Assembly (NCBI RefSeq): GCF_014640155.1
Contig: NZ_BMGK01000011.1
Coordinates: forward strand, 584 to 64,583
DNA from: Planktosalinus lacus
GTDB taxonomy: Bacteria > Bacteroidota > Bacteroidia > Flavobacteriales > Flavobacteriaceae
Length of the DNA stretch: 64,000 nucleotides
Direction of reading: 5' to 3'
Part shown: piece by piece, positions 53,155 to 62,917 of the stretch
Numbering within the stretch: the first letter of the stretch is position 1
Layout of the letters: every line of letters starts with the position of its first letter
Program-made: the position numbers and the translations under genes
Notes under the pieces: model-generated
Seen by the model: the letters and a program-made list of their open reading frames with translations, nothing else
What the model was told of the DNA's origin: nothing
Databases searched by the model: none

Positions 53155-54486
53155 CTATCGAAACACGCCCCCCGGAAATACCACTACACTCTCGTGTCCG
53201 TCTTTCCCAACGGCGGCAACGCCAAAAAAGGAATTGTCAATCACAATGCCTTCCAGGGTGTGTTCACTCACATCGCCCACAGCGCGGCTGTAATCCCAGG
53301 TGGGGGAGGTGGTATCGCGCCAGTAGATTTTATACCCCACAGCGCCGGGCACTTTGTCCCACTTTAGTTTGGCTGATGGCTCTACGATTCCGCCTATCTG
53401 TACATTCTCAGGTGCCGGGGGTGCCCACGCCAGGGCTGCCATGCTAATGGCATTCACGGCTGTGAGTTTGGCGGCATAGTCAAAGTTGACGTGTTCCAGC
53501 ACATCGCCATAGGCAATCCCATCTTCCACACGGATGTCCTGATGTTGCTGGGTGTAGTTTTCGTGGGCTTCCATGATGCGGATGCCCGCAAAGCCGGCAT
53601 CGTTAAAGGGACGGTGATGCCCCCCGCGTCCAAAGCGGTCTAAACGATAAATCAGCATGGGGTTCATCTCAGGCATATAGGTTTGGGTGGTTTTGTGGAC
53701 ATAGCGCGCCAGCTGACGCGAAATACCATCCACTTCACCACCATAAAAGCGTCTCATAGTGCGTTCCCTTTCGGTTTCTGTGGGTGGTACGGGTTCTGAA
53801 AAGATACGGAAATCGCGGTTGCTGATGACCCCGTTAACACCGGTGATGTTGCCAATCATATCGTTGTTGAGTACCCCGATGATCTCCCATCCTTGTTCCT
53901 TGGCATAGGCCGCGAGTCCGGCACCGCCAAAGAGTCCCTGTTCCTCACCGGAAAGTCCGGTATAGATAATACTACTTTCAAAAGTGTAGTTAGACAATAC
54001 CCTGGCAGCCTCCAATGCTCCCGCAATACCGGTGGCATTGTCATTGGCCCCCGGAGCATCAATGGTGTAGTTGTTTGCTTCACTGGCACGCGAATCAATA
54101 TCCCCACTCATAATCACAAACCGGTTGGGGTATTTGGTGCCGCGTTGCACAGCCACCACATTCACCACCCACACATCAAAAGGAATGCGGGCATTGGCGC
54201 CTTCTTTGACAAGGTCTTTTTGATAGAAGACCTCCAGGCAGTTGTTGCAATCACGGGAGATACTCTCAAACTCCTGTTTGACCCAGCGGCGTGCCGCACC
54301 AATGCCACGAGTGTCTGAAACCGTGTCACTCAAGGTGTGGCGTGTACCAAAATTAGCTAAAATAGTAACGTCCTTTTCCAGCCGTTCGGCGGAAACGGCC
54401 TCTGCAATGTCATACATACGGGGGTCTGTCTGGGCTTGTGTCATCGTGAGGACGCCCAGCAGCAAGAGGGTAGCATATTTTGTCAT
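53155..54486 (-). CDS. M28-family peptidase with C-terminal fibronectin-like domain
   Basis: A 443-residue protein with a signal peptide (MTKYATLLLLGVLTMTQA). The M28 fold shows zinc ligands: Asp in NRFVIMSGDIDSR and APGANDNATGIAGALEAARVL, Glu-Glu in YTGLSGEEQGLFG, Asp in LNNDMIGN, and the last His region (MEAHENYTQQHQD). A fibronectin-III-like domain (about 360-443) ends it. It would be a secreted aminopeptidase. It lies 196 bp from the M1 gene on the same strand, a likely peptide-degradation pair. Confidence 0.92.
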   Translation of the reverse strand: MTKYATLLLLGVLTMTQAQTDPRMYDIAEAVSAERLEKDVTILANFGTRHTLSDTVSDTRGIGAARRWVKQEFESISRDCNNCLEVFYQKDLVKEGANARIPFDVWVVNVVAVQRGTKYPNRFVIMSGDIDSRASEANNYTIDAPGANDNATGIAGALEAARVLSNYTFESSIIYTGLSGEEQGLFGGAGLAAYAKEQGWEIIGVLNNDMIGNITGVNGVISNRDFRIFSEPVPPTETERERTMRRFYGGEVDGISRQLARYVHKTTQTYMPEMNPMLIYRLDRFGRGGHHRPFNDAGFAGIRIMEAHENYTQQHQDIRVEDGIAYGDVLEHVNFDYAAKLTAVNAISMAALAWAPPAPENVQIGGIVEPSAKLKWDKVPGAVGYKIYWRDTTSPTWDYSRAVGDVSEHTLEGIVIDNSFFGVAAVGKDGHESVVVFPGGVFR

Positions 54487-54617
54487 ATTGTTTTTTTTAT
54501 AAAGATAAGGAAAACTGTCTTTATAGTTTATAAACCCTTATAAAGGTTGGTCACTCAATACAGAATCTTTTATAGTTTAAAAAGTTGTTTACCAAGCAAT
54601 CGCGTGAAAGCAAGGTA

Positions 54618-56459
54618 TCACATTGTTTCAACAAAATCCAAAAACACCTTTTTATGCCGTTCCAGGTCCATATTCGGAGAAAGGGATACCCGCGCGATAT
54701 AATCTTTGTCGTCTTCTTTGGTTGTGCCCTGCGTAGAGGTTGCCGGGATCGTCCAATAACATCCTTTTAACTGCCCATAGCTCACACAGTACTTACTCTC
54801 ATTAGGGATTTCACTGATCATCATATCAATCAGTGTATGGTTTAATGCTCGTTTATAAGATTCTCTTTCTTCGGGCGTATTCCCTTTCGTGGGCAGGTCT
54901 AAGGAGAACACAGAAGGGGTAAACCCTTCTTCAGCCAGTTCTTCTGAGACAAAATTGATCTTTGCTTCCGGTAAGGTCTCTTTGATAAAGTTTACAAACG
55001 CACGCGTATTCTTATACGCCTCTTTTATTCGTTGATTCATGGAAGGCAGTTGTGCTGCCAGTATTTTAACCTGAAGATTGGTAGCTTCATTATCGCAAAG
55101 TATGAGGTGCTTTTCGATGGTATCCAGCAATGCTTCAGCGGTATCATTGGCGACACAGTAACCGGCCGTACATTTCCCTCCACTCGGGAATTTCGAGCCA
55201 CTCACATAGGATAGGGTCCTGATCCCGGCAAGGATGCCATCATTCGCCACAAATTGTACATTGGGACAAAAGGTTTGGTCTAAAATAAACACCGGATCGA
55301 TCGCCGTTTCACCACTTGCCGTTGTCCGCACTTTACTTAAAACGTCTCTTAGTTTTTTAAGATTCGGAACTTCGACCCTTGGGTTTGTGGGGATTTCAGC
55401 AATGATGTATGGGACCGCATCTTCGTTGGCAACTTTATCTAATACGAGATCAATACTTTGCACCATATCATTGTCACCATCAACAGGTAAATCCAACACT
55501 TCCACATTTTTAACGCAAGCTGCCACCCGCCGCGCCTGATCATTGGTGCCGCCATAGCAATTGGGGGGAACAATAAACTTGATGGCCTTTCCTGGATGTT
55601 TTTCCAGGGCATCATCAATGAGCCCCATCATAATGGCATATTGAATAGAGAGTCCGCTGGAAGCCAGCAGCGCTTTTGTTTTTGTACCCGTAATCTCTTG
55701 AATGGATGCTATTACACTTGTTTTGTCAGCTTCAACATTACTGATCTCAGTATCAGAAGCCCTTCCTGTTAGCTGTTGCAAGGCCGTCAAACAATCGGCA
55801 GGTGTCATGGCGATGGTTTCCCTTCTTCGCACGTGCTGTATTTCTGAAATGTACCCTGCATTCTTTGCTCCGTTTACCAATAGTATACTTCCCAGGTGTG
55901 GGTGAACACTGATATAAAAGTCAATAGTGGGAAGGAGGTTTACAGAACCTATTTCAACCTCTTGTGAATAGAAAACGGTACTGCCATGAAACTCAGGAAC
56001 ATCTTCTGCTTTCTCCACCTGCTTTAATTCAAAATGATACCCATATACACGCCGGAGTGCTTCCGCATCAAAAAACGCCGGCAATGCCCCGGTATAACAG
56101 ATCAGGGTATTCTTCTTGTCCAATAAGTTTTTTCTCAAAACGGCTAACACAGGAGTCGACCGTGATGAAAAACTGATTACATTGGTTGGTTTTATTGCAT
56201 TCAAGTGAGCGATGGCCCACTCCAGTATTGAAGATAAGGGATGCCCTAACCGAATATAATCATAAGCAGTGGGTAAGGCACTGAGGGCTGAAGTATCAGC
56301 AATCTTGGCTGCAGCTAAGTTCTCAAACGCTTCTAAGAATTCAGTTTTAGCCAATTGTTCATTATAAATATCCAGCCGATGGGTTGTGAGTTGTAACCAG
56401 TCAGTTGGCATATTTTCAAGGACTTCTTCAATATACTTCAGGACGTTGTTCTCTTTCAT
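54618..56459 (-). CDS. PLP-dependent Cys/Met-metabolism-like enzyme with long N-terminus
   Basis: A 613-residue enzyme. The C-terminal 380 residues resemble the cystathionine gamma-synthase/lyase fold: KFIVPPNCYGGTNDQ, VPYIIAEIPTNPRVEVPNL, DQTFCPNVQF and the PLP lysine in SYVSGSKFPSGGKCTAGY. The first 230 residues are an added region with a Rossmann-like part (NVISFSSRSTPVLAVL...). Family enzymes have about 400 residues, so this is a fused or extended form. The reaction is not known; related proteins are called cystathionine beta-synthase-like or PLP transferases. No sulfur-pathway gene is nearby. Confidence 0.7.
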   Translation of the reverse strand: MKENNVLKYIEEVLENMPTDWLQLTTHRLDIYNEQLAKTEFLEAFENLAAAKIADTSALSALPTAYDYIRLGHPLSSILEWAIAHLNAIKPTNVISFSSRSTPVLAVLRKNLLDKKNTLICYTGALPAFFDAEALRRVYGYHFELKQVEKAEDVPEFHGSTVFYSQEVEIGSVNLLPTIDFYISVHPHLGSILLVNGAKNAGYISEIQHVRRRETIAMTPADCLTALQQLTGRASDTEISNVEADKTSVIASIQEITGTKTKALLASSGLSIQYAIMMGLIDDALEKHPGKAIKFIVPPNCYGGTNDQARRVAACVKNVEVLDLPVDGDNDMVQSIDLVLDKVANEDAVPYIIAEIPTNPRVEVPNLKKLRDVLSKVRTTASGETAIDPVFILDQTFCPNVQFVANDGILAGIRTLSYVSGSKFPSGGKCTAGYCVANDTAEALLDTIEKHLILCDNEATNLQVKILAAQLPSMNQRIKEAYKNTRAFVNFIKETLPEAKINFVSEELAEEGFTPSVFSLDLPTKGNTPEERESYKRALNHTLIDMMISEIPNESKYCVSYGQLKGCYWTIPATSTQGTTKEDDKDYIARVSLSPNMDLERHKKVFLDFVETM

Positions 56460-56660
56460 AGTCTTTACTTTTGAATGGGCCGTAAAGATAAATGAATTCG
56501 GGTGATTTAAGAATTGTAAGCCGGGTTTTGTTGTTATGTAACAGGCCGGCTATGGAAGTGGTTCATTCTATGTGCCATGCAACGCCTGTCTTAATTTGCC
56601 CGGAAAACAATCGGGGAGGAACGTTTGGGTTGTTTTTATAGATTGTTGTAAAACACCTTT
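56460..56660. other. Intergenic, no gene
   Basis: Nothing recognisable: an AT-poor stretch between the PLP gene and DUF2007-like gene. Confidence 0.3.
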
Positions 56661-56891
56661 TTATTGTTGACCATCTTTTTTTATAAAGGATTTTATAATC
56701 ATTTCTGCGCTGTTAACATCAGATGTATCTACATACAGATCAACATCGTTTGAAGGAATTCCGAAACCTGCGAGTCTTGCTGATTCGACATTGTCTTTGA
56801 TGATTGATGGTATTTTTTCTTCATCTAAAAGCTGTACAATTCGATTGATCACTATCGCACTATCCGTCAAAACTCTCACATGTTCACTCAT
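56661..56891 (-). CDS. DUF2007-like putative signal-transducing protein
   Basis: A 76-residue protein. The pattern VRVLTDSAIVINRIVQLLDEEKIPSIIKDN, then GFGIPSNDVDLYVDTSDVNSAEMIIKSF, is that of the small DUF2007 proteins, often fused to or beside ABC and signalling genes. Its biochemical role is unknown. It stands alone. Confidence 0.78.
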   Translation of the reverse strand: MSEHVRVLTDSAIVINRIVQLLDEEKIPSIIKDNVESARLAGFGIPSNDVDLYVDTSDVNSAEMIIKSFIKKDGQQ

Positions 56892-56983
56892 ATCTTTTTA
56901 GATTTAAATAGTTTGTTCTTTAAGATTTAAAACCGATCAGTATCTTCACTGACCACCCTTCACGGGTCGTTATTATTCTTTGT

Positions 56984-57358
56984 TTAAATCCAGCCTAATT
57001 CTTTCACCGTCATTTCACTTTCCACAGTACCTGTATGGGATGTTGCTTTGGGTTCAAAAAGAAGGTTAAACACAATTTCTCCATTTGTATGCGGTCTGTG
57101 TTCTACACCTTTAGGGACTATTAGAATTTCTCCTTCCTTGACTTCAACAGTTCTGCCATCCCGAAAGTCCATCAAGAGTGTGCCTTTGAAGACCATAAAA
57201 AGTTCGTCTTCATTCTCATGGCTATGCCAAACAAAGTCATTTTTTAGTTTACAAAGTTTCACATAGTGTCCGTTAAGTTCTCCAATAATGTGAGGGGTCC
57301 ATTGCTTTTCAAATAATGAAAACTTCTGCATAATATTGATGGAATTGAGTGCTTGCAT
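56984..57358 (-). CDS. Cupin-domain protein
   Basis: A 124-residue protein; an inner ATG at 57328 is an alternative start. The cupin barrel motifs: FVWHSHENEDELFMVFKGTLLMD with the metal His-x-His and Glu, and ILIVPKGVEHRPHTNGE with the second His. Such proteins bind a metal and isomerise, oxygenate or sense small molecules; no substrate can be named. Alone in its gap. Confidence 0.9.
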   Translation of the reverse strand: MQALNSINIMQKFSLFEKQWTPHIIGELNGHYVKLCKLKNDFVWHSHENEDELFMVFKGTLLMDFRDGRTVEVKEGEILIVPKGVEHRPHTNGEIVFNLLFEPKATSHTGTVESEMTVKELGWI

Positions 57359-57673
57359 ATTCTTTAAACTTTAAATGTTATTTCGTTTTTTTCTTTGGGG
57401 GTCACCGTGCCAACTTTTTTGTGTAACAGAGGCATTGTGTGCCTGCCTGGCCGCCGGCAGGGTTTAAGGACTAAGATAATTAAAAAACTCAATGAATGCC
57501 ATTTTAAGGAAGGCCATCCTATCAATTAACGGGGGGCCATTGCTGGCATACTTTACGCTTAATATACATTCTCTCTTCGTAATAAGTTTAAAATCAACCC
57601 CTTATTACCTAAATAATTCATACCTTTAAGTAGGGTATTTTAAAACTTATTTGTTCTTTTAAAAACAAAGATC
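57359..57673. other. Intergenic gap with a GC-rich hairpin
   Basis: No gene. CCTGCC-N8-GGCAGG (57442-57461) forms a GC-rich hairpin in an AT-rich context, like the short palindromic elements found between flavobacterial genes. The leader of the propeller gene follows. Confidence 0.5.
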
Positions 57674-59947
57674 ATGAAAACAAAATTACTTCTCAATTTA
57701 TTATTGGTTTTCTTCACTACCCAACTCCTTGCACAAGACCCCAATTGGTCCTACATCCGTAAGGAAAATACAGGGATAGGGGGCGCACTCCATTATGTGG
57801 TTCAGGGGGATGCTTTTGGAAACATATGGACCGGGGGTTACGAATCTTCCGATGAAGGCAGTTTGGTGCGTATTGCTACTACAGACACCGTTTACACCAA
57901 TTGGTCCACCTATTCTGAGGAGTATTTACCCAATGGAATGATCTATGACATAGCTTTCGACAGTACGGGTATTATTTGGGTAGGCTCCGAGGCGGGGATC
58001 ACCACTTCGGGAGATGGTTTGGAATGGACACATTATGATGCCAGCAACACTCCTTTTTTAAGCACTGATGTTGAGGGGATTGCCATAGGAGCCGGAGATA
58101 CGGTTTGGACGATACATACCGATAGCGACCCCACTCTGGGGGGTTTGGGTTCTTTTGATGGAACCACCTGGAACTATTTTACTTTTTCAAATTCAGGCCT
58201 TCCTGCTGGCACCCTTTTAAGGGATATTGTGGTGGATGACAATGATGTGAAGTGGATGGCTTCCAACAACGGTTTGATTTCATTTGACGGGACTGACTGG
58301 CAACATTATACCAGTGCCAATAGTGGTCTTTCTGACGATAGTGTGTGGGAAGTGGCCGTGGACGATCAAAACAACGTATGGGCCCTGGTGGACAATGCCG
58401 TAGATATCTTTGACGGAAGTACCTGGACGCAAATCAACGAGACCGACTGGCCAATCACGAATGTGCAAGGACGCTCGTTGGACGTTTTTGGAGATCAGGT
58501 AATTATTGCTGAAGGTGCCGGTTCCCGGGTATTACTGTTTGACGGAACTACCTGGACCTCTGAATATATGAGTTTAACCATGTTTGATTCCTATATAGAC
58601 CATGACGGTACTTACTGGATCTCCGGCTATGGCGTAGTGGCGAGGAACGATGGAACGGGTTGGTTGCGCTATACCGGCAACAACACCGGCTTACCCAACA
58701 ACTTCAACGAGGATATTTTTATTGACAGTCAGGGCCGCCGTTGGTTTGCCAATGGCAATGGCGGTATTCAAGTATTCGATTGCCCCAATTGGGAAGTGTA
58801 TGGCCCAGAAAATGAAGGTTTGTTTCCCAATCCACAGACGCTTTATTCTACTACCATCGGAACCTCGATTACCGAAGACGCTGATGGGGATATATGGTTC
58901 TCTTACGCCGGTACATCGGGGTATATAATCCATATTCCGGAAGGGAATTATACTGATTATGCTGCCTGGACGACTTATGACAATACAAACTCAACACCCT
59001 GGCTTCAGTTTATTGATGAACTGAATGCTACCGATGACGGCAAGTTGTTCGCGCTGGCTGATAACAATGCTATTATGTATGATAAGCTTGCAGATACATG
59101 GACGGTTTGGAACATATCCAATGGACTCTCCGGCTCTCCAATTAGTTTGGGATCTCGGGGCAATGCCATGTATGTAGGTCACTACCAGGGAATCGATGTG
59201 TATGAAAACGAAACCTGGACCACCATTGATTTGACGCCCCAGGGCATCGAGCATGTGCTCCATATCGCTTTTGATGCAAACGATGCTATGTGGCTGGGTA
59301 CTACAACCGGTTTGTGGAAGTATGACGGCACCACCTGGACCAACTGGAACGAAAGCAACAGTAACATTGCTGCCAACTATGTAACCGCAATTGATTTTGA
59401 CGCCAACAACACTGTTTATGTAAGTGCCCATAATACATTTAATTGGCCCTACTATGGAGGCATTTCCTTTTTTGATGGCACCGGAACCACCTTTACCACC
59501 TTTTTGGATGAAAGCTCACCGCTTGCCCACAAGCAAGTGGAAGATATAGCGGTAGATTCTTTCGGAAATATTTGGGCCCTTACCCAAAGTGAAGGCTTTA
59601 CAATATATAACCCCAATGGCGTTGATGGATTTGAATGTATTGATCGAACCCTGGAAAGAACCCTGGGAGTAGGTGACTATACTTTAAACAGCCAAATGGA
59701 GGGTTTAAATTACCCCAATCCCTTTTCTGAAACCACCACCATTGTGTTCAATTCCAAAGATGCAAACCCGGTGACTGTTGAGGTATTTGATGTTTTGGGA
59801 AGAAGCATACACACCTTTCAACTTGATGAAGTTGCAATGGGAGAAAACAGTTTTCCCTTAAACCTGTCACAGCAATCCAGGGGAATCTATTTTTGTAAAA
59901 TAAGCTCCCACAGCCAGGAAAAAACAATAAAACTTATTAAGGGCTGA
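57674..59947 (+). CDS. Secreted beta-propeller protein with type IX sorting domain
   Basis: A 757-residue protein with a signal peptide (MKTKLLLNLLLVFFTTQLLAQ). About a dozen units with the pattern FDG-T-W and VDDQNNVWALVDN/DSTGIIWVGSEAG form two-component-regulator-type propeller blades (about 40-660). The end, from GLNYPNPFSETTTIVF (about 677) to KTIKLIKG, is a type A C-terminal sorting domain. It would be exported by the Por (type IX) system and bind a ligand at the surface. It has no kinase or DNA-binding part, so it is not itself a regulator. Confidence 0.9.
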   Translation: MKTKLLLNLLLVFFTTQLLAQDPNWSYIRKENTGIGGALHYVVQGDAFGNIWTGGYESSDEGSLVRIATTDTVYTNWSTYSEEYLPNGMIYDIAFDSTGIIWVGSEAGITTSGDGLEWTHYDASNTPFLSTDVEGIAIGAGDTVWTIHTDSDPTLGGLGSFDGTTWNYFTFSNSGLPAGTLLRDIVVDDNDVKWMASNNGLISFDGTDWQHYTSANSGLSDDSVWEVAVDDQNNVWALVDNAVDIFDGSTWTQINETDWPITNVQGRSLDVFGDQVIIAEGAGSRVLLFDGTTWTSEYMSLTMFDSYIDHDGTYWISGYGVVARNDGTGWLRYTGNNTGLPNNFNEDIFIDSQGRRWFANGNGGIQVFDCPNWEVYGPENEGLFPNPQTLYSTTIGTSITEDADGDIWFSYAGTSGYIIHIPEGNYTDYAAWTTYDNTNSTPWLQFIDELNATDDGKLFALADNNAIMYDKLADTWTVWNISNGLSGSPISLGSRGNAMYVGHYQGIDVYENETWTTIDLTPQGIEHVLHIAFDANDAMWLGTTTGLWKYDGTTWTNWNESNSNIAANYVTAIDFDANNTVYVSAHNTFNWPYYGGISFFDGTGTTFTTFLDESSPLAHKQVEDIAVDSFGNIWALTQSEGFTIYNPNGVDGFECIDRTLERTLGVGDYTLNSQMEGLNYPNPFSETTTIVFNSKDANPVTVEVFDVLGRSIHTFQLDEVAMGENSFPLNLSQQSRGIYFCKISSHSQEKTIKLIKG

Positions 59948-60054
59948 TCAAATGAGAGTTTGCCAACCTTTGACTCCGTTTAAAGCGAGAGCGGTTTGAC
60001 TGAAGCAATCTAGTAGGGTGTTCTCGCGTTACAATCGCTCGGCAGCGGGAGCAG

Positions 60055-60669
60055 TTATTTCTTACACACAATCATCCAATGTCTTTCATTTGGATGTGCT
60101 TCAGGTTCGTTAATTTCGTTCGCTTCTACAATGTTATATGGACCAAACTCTTCCTTAATGGATGCTTCATCATAGAAGTAGAGGTTGAGACCTTGTGGCG
60201 AATGGAAGGTATTTTTTTCTAATTCTTCCCCCACTCCAAATCGACGATCGTTTATAGACAAAGCCACAAAAATCATTATCCCATTCGGTTTTAATTGGGA
60301 ATAACAGTCGTCAATCAGCTTTATTCTGTCGGCTTTGTTCAAAAGATGAATCAGTGAATAACAGTAGATTGATGGGTATTGGGTTTTATCAAATGGCATC
60401 TCAGTAACAGAACCATAGTGTATTGTCACATCACTTCCAAAATGCTTCCGGGCTCTTTCAATAGCTGTTTTAGAGACTTCAATTCCGGTAACCTCAAATC
60501 CTTTATCGTAAAACACCTTTGCATTTCTTCCATAGCCGAACCCCGGAATTAATACGCTACTGATATGCTGTTTTTGCAATAATTCAAGTACGTTGCGTGC
60601 ATTGTCAGTAGGCTGCTCTCCCCACATTCTTTCATTGCTTTTAAAGGCAGATTCCCAAAATTCAGTCAT
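60055..60669 (-). CDS. Class I SAM-dependent methyltransferase
   Basis: From ATG 60669 the protein has 204 residues (MTEFWESAFKSNERMWGEQP); a start at 60693 adds eight. Motif I is SVLIPGFGYGRNAKVF, and the acidic residue of motif II is in EVTGIEVSKTAIERA. A TehB/Tam-like fold is likely. The Gly-rich loop is GFGYGRN. The substrate is unknown. It stands alone with a convergent neighbour. Confidence 0.88.
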   Translation of the reverse strand: MTEFWESAFKSNERMWGEQPTDNARNVLELLQKQHISSVLIPGFGYGRNAKVFYDKGFEVTGIEVSKTAIERARKHFGSDVTIHYGSVTEMPFDKTQYPSIYCYSLIHLLNKADRIKLIDDCYSQLKPNGIMIFVALSINDRRFGVGEELEKNTFHSPQGLNLYFYDEASIKEEFGPYNIVEANEINEPEAHPNERHWMIVCKK

Positions 60670-60783
60670 AGTTGGATGCTTGTTTAGAATCAAGGGTTGA
60701 TTGAATATTCGTTATTTTTCATTGCCCACAATGTTTTTGACTTTAAACCGGAAGAAAGGCGTCGCCGTTGATAGAAGCAGTTT

Positions 60784-61128
60784 TTATTCGGTGACAGTGA
60801 ATTTGATTTCCACGATACTTGAAACACTTCCCGCACTCGCACCATCTGAGCCGGTAATAATTTCAATCCTCACTTGATCAGACCCTGAAAACCCATTTGC
60901 AGGTTTATAGGTGTAAACGACCGTTCCGTTTTGATTTAACTCGCTTATTTCGTAGTGCTCAGCCTGTTTTGAAATGATGGCACCATCCTCATCACCAAAT
61001 GCGCCTAAATCATATTCATAGGTTTCAGTATTCAAAAGGCTTATGTTTTCTGTAGTTACATCTATATCGTCGCCGGAACAGGAAACCATACACATTGTTA
61101 AGAAGAATATTAGAAATGCGTTTCTCAT
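60784..61128 (-). CDS. Small lipoprotein with Ig-like/cadherin-like fold
   Basis: A 114-residue protein with lipobox MVSC (MRNAFLIFFLTMCMVSCSGDD). The mature part is beta-rich (GTVVYTYKPANGFSGSDQVRIEIITG), similar to the Ig-like repeats VYTYTPNAGFSGTDSFTY of Bacteroidota surface proteins. A single domain on a lipid anchor. Function unknown. Confidence 0.75.
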   Translation of the reverse strand: MRNAFLIFFLTMCMVSCSGDDIDVTTENISLLNTETYEYDLGAFGDEDGAIISKQAEHYEISELNQNGTVVYTYKPANGFSGSDQVRIEIITGSDGASAGSVSSIVEIKFTVTE

Positions 61129-61227
61129 ACGACTGTTTTTTTGTTAAGCAATAAAGTTAACAAAAAAAAGCTGTGCAGCGGGTTACTGCACAGCTTTTAA
61201 ACTTAAGACACTCATGTTGAGAACGAT

Positions 61228-61632
61228 CTATTTTTTTGCCAGTGTTTGCTCAATCAGGAGTGCGGTATCTTTTGCTCCGGAATGTTTTGCGTGATACGCG
61301 GCGTTATGGCCATTATCACATCTCAACTTGAGATTGGCTCCCTCAGCAATAAGGTATTTCAGGATTTCTACCTGATTATGACGGGCAGCTAAAATGGCAG
61401 GGGTCTTGCCTTTCCATTTTTCGTTAACGTCTGCGCCATATTCGATTAACTTTTGCACGGTTTCCAAATCGCCTTTAATTACTGATAAGTGAAGTGGGTT
61501 GTCTTTAACTCCCATCTCTAAAAGATGGGTTGTTTCCCCATACGCCTGGGGGAAGGTCTCTAATGTGAGTGCTTTGAGCGAACCAACGGAAAGCGCAAGC
61601 ACCAGTACAGTTACTGTGATCGTTTTTTGCAT
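61228..61632 (-). CDS. Secreted ankyrin-repeat protein
   Basis: A 134-residue protein with a signal peptide (MQKTITVTVLVLALSVGSLKA) and three ankyrin units: NPLHLSVIKGDLETVQKLIEYGADVNEKWKGKTPAILAARHNQVEILKYLIAEGANLKLRCDNG in outline (about 46-110). These bind other proteins in the periplasm. Target unknown. Confidence 0.88.
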   Translation of the reverse strand: MQKTITVTVLVLALSVGSLKALTLETFPQAYGETTHLLEMGVKDNPLHLSVIKGDLETVQKLIEYGADVNEKWKGKTPAILAARHNQVEILKYLIAEGANLKLRCDNGHNAAYHAKHSGAKDTALLIEQTLAKK

Positions 61633-61782
61633 TTGATGATGAATTTAAAGATTAAACATTTGATTACTATAAAGACGAAGCAAAATGCAAATGGTTACAG
61701 TAGTGCAATAGTTTTAACTTTTTTTTAATCTTTAGGAAAGCCAAAGGGAGCTGGCGGGAGGGATTGTAATTTTTATACTACT

Positions 61783-61846
61783 TGGTGGCTCTGAAGTTGC
61801 AAATTGATGTGCCGCAGGCATACTTTGGAGAGTGGGCGTTGGCGAA
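61783..61846 (+). repeat. Copy 1 of a 55-bp imperfect inverted-repeat element
   Basis: GGTGGCTCTGAAGTTGCAAATT...ACTTTGGAGAG. It recurs as copy 2 at 62842-62895. Between the copies lies one gene (61861-62673). The ends of the copies are complementary (CTCCGAAGT/ACTTCGGAG in copy 2), so each folds into a hairpin. Confidence 0.65.
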
Positions 61847-61860
61847 TCTCTTGTATTTAA

Positions 61861-62673
61861 TTAATTACTTAGATAAGTATATTGAATACTGGCGAGTAAC
61901 TTTCCTTTTTTAGAAAAATATTCAATCTTATCGATAAGGCCATTTGCTAATTTCGTTTCAATACTTTCCCCGCCTTTTTCATAAACCAGTTTAATGCCTG
62001 ATCGATAGCCTTCTCTGTCTTGAAGGATTTTGCTTATTTCCTTATTGCCTTCAGTGCATATTTCGGCAATGACTTCCTTTCTTTTGTTTTCAGTTATGAT
62101 ACAATTCCCTTTTTTAATATAGGTATAAGAATCGCTTTCCAATAAACTTCCGCTTACATGATATCTTTTTTTTGAAATAAGTTTCCCTTCATCATCCACT
62201 TCCCATTTGTGTGTTAAGTATCGTTGACCTTTAATAACCCTATATAAAATACTGTCATTCATGTTATGATTTCTGATCAACAGTTGTTCAATCAAAGTGT
62301 CTCCTTTAGCGTCCAATTGCACTTTTCTAAAGGAGCGGTCTTTTTTATTTCTAACAACAATAGCTGAATGCTGTAAATGGCCATCTTTATCTTTCTTTTC
62401 TCTATATTCTGTCATACCATCCTCAGAGAACGTATGAGTTGTTTGTCTAATCAATGAGTCCTTTGTGTCATAAGAGGTGAACAAAACTGTTTTGCCCTGT
62501 TTATCCAGTTCATGAACAAGATGTGACTGTTTGACCAGAGAACCTTTTTTGTATTCAAACCCTTTGATGATAACTTTTTCAATGTTATTTTTTACATAGA
62601 GATCTTCCACATTGTTTTGGGAAGCAGCAGTGAAAAAAGAAAGCACAAGTAAAAACGTAAGTAAATAGTTCAT
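61861..62673 (-). CDS. Putative secreted protein with YwqK-like (MORN-type) repeats
   Basis: From ATG 62673 the protein has 270 residues and opens with a signal peptide (MNYLLTFLLVLSFFTAASQ); the longer reading from 62709 does not. The body is beta-rich with repeated short units such as LVHELDKQGKTVLFTSYD, EYREKKDKDGHLQHSAI and KWEVDDEGKLISKKRYHVSG, like the antitoxin-type YwqK/MORN proteins. Function unknown; I did not find a toxin partner. Flanked by the 55-bp element. Confidence 0.7.
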   Translation of the reverse strand: MNYLLTFLLVLSFFTAASQNNVEDLYVKNNIEKVIIKGFEYKKGSLVKQSHLVHELDKQGKTVLFTSYDTKDSLIRQTTHTFSEDGMTEYREKKDKDGHLQHSAIVVRNKKDRSFRKVQLDAKGDTLIEQLLIRNHNMNDSILYRVIKGQRYLTHKWEVDDEGKLISKKRYHVSGSLLESDSYTYIKKGNCIITENKRKEVIAEICTEGNKEISKILQDREGYRSGIKLVYEKGGESIETKLANGLIDKIEYFSKKGKLLASIQYTYLSN

Positions 62674-62736
62674 ATAATTTAAAAAGCCTTGCATTTGTAT
62701 AGCAAACAAAACTATGTTTTTTATCGTTCATAACTC

Positions 62737-62768
62737 CCATAGCCCACAAATTAATTCGTGGGCTATGG
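62737..62768. repeat. 11-bp perfect inverted repeat
   Basis: CCATAGCCCAC/GTGGGCTATGG separated by 10 bp, 64 bp upstream of the YwqK-like gene start, in its leader. No T-run; it may be an operator or a stem in the mRNA. Confidence 0.5.
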
Positions 62769-62841
62769 AATGGCATCACTGTATAGATAACGGCATAAAC
62801 TATTTACGTGCGTGGTTGCGAAGGGGTTGGTTGGTTGTTTG

Positions 62842-62895
62842 GGTGGCTCCGAAGTTGCAAATTTATGTGCTGCGGGTATACTTCGGAGAGCGGGT
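62842..62895 (+). repeat. Copy 2 of the 55-bp imperfect inverted-repeat element
   Basis: GGTGGCTCCGAAGTTGCAAATT...ACTTCGGAGAG. The arms CTCCGAAGT and ACTTCGGAG match perfectly. Differences from copy 1 are mostly single transitions in the stem, suggesting that folding is conserved. Confidence 0.65.
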
Positions 62896-62917
62896 TTATT
62901 CCTTTACAAATTCAAGA

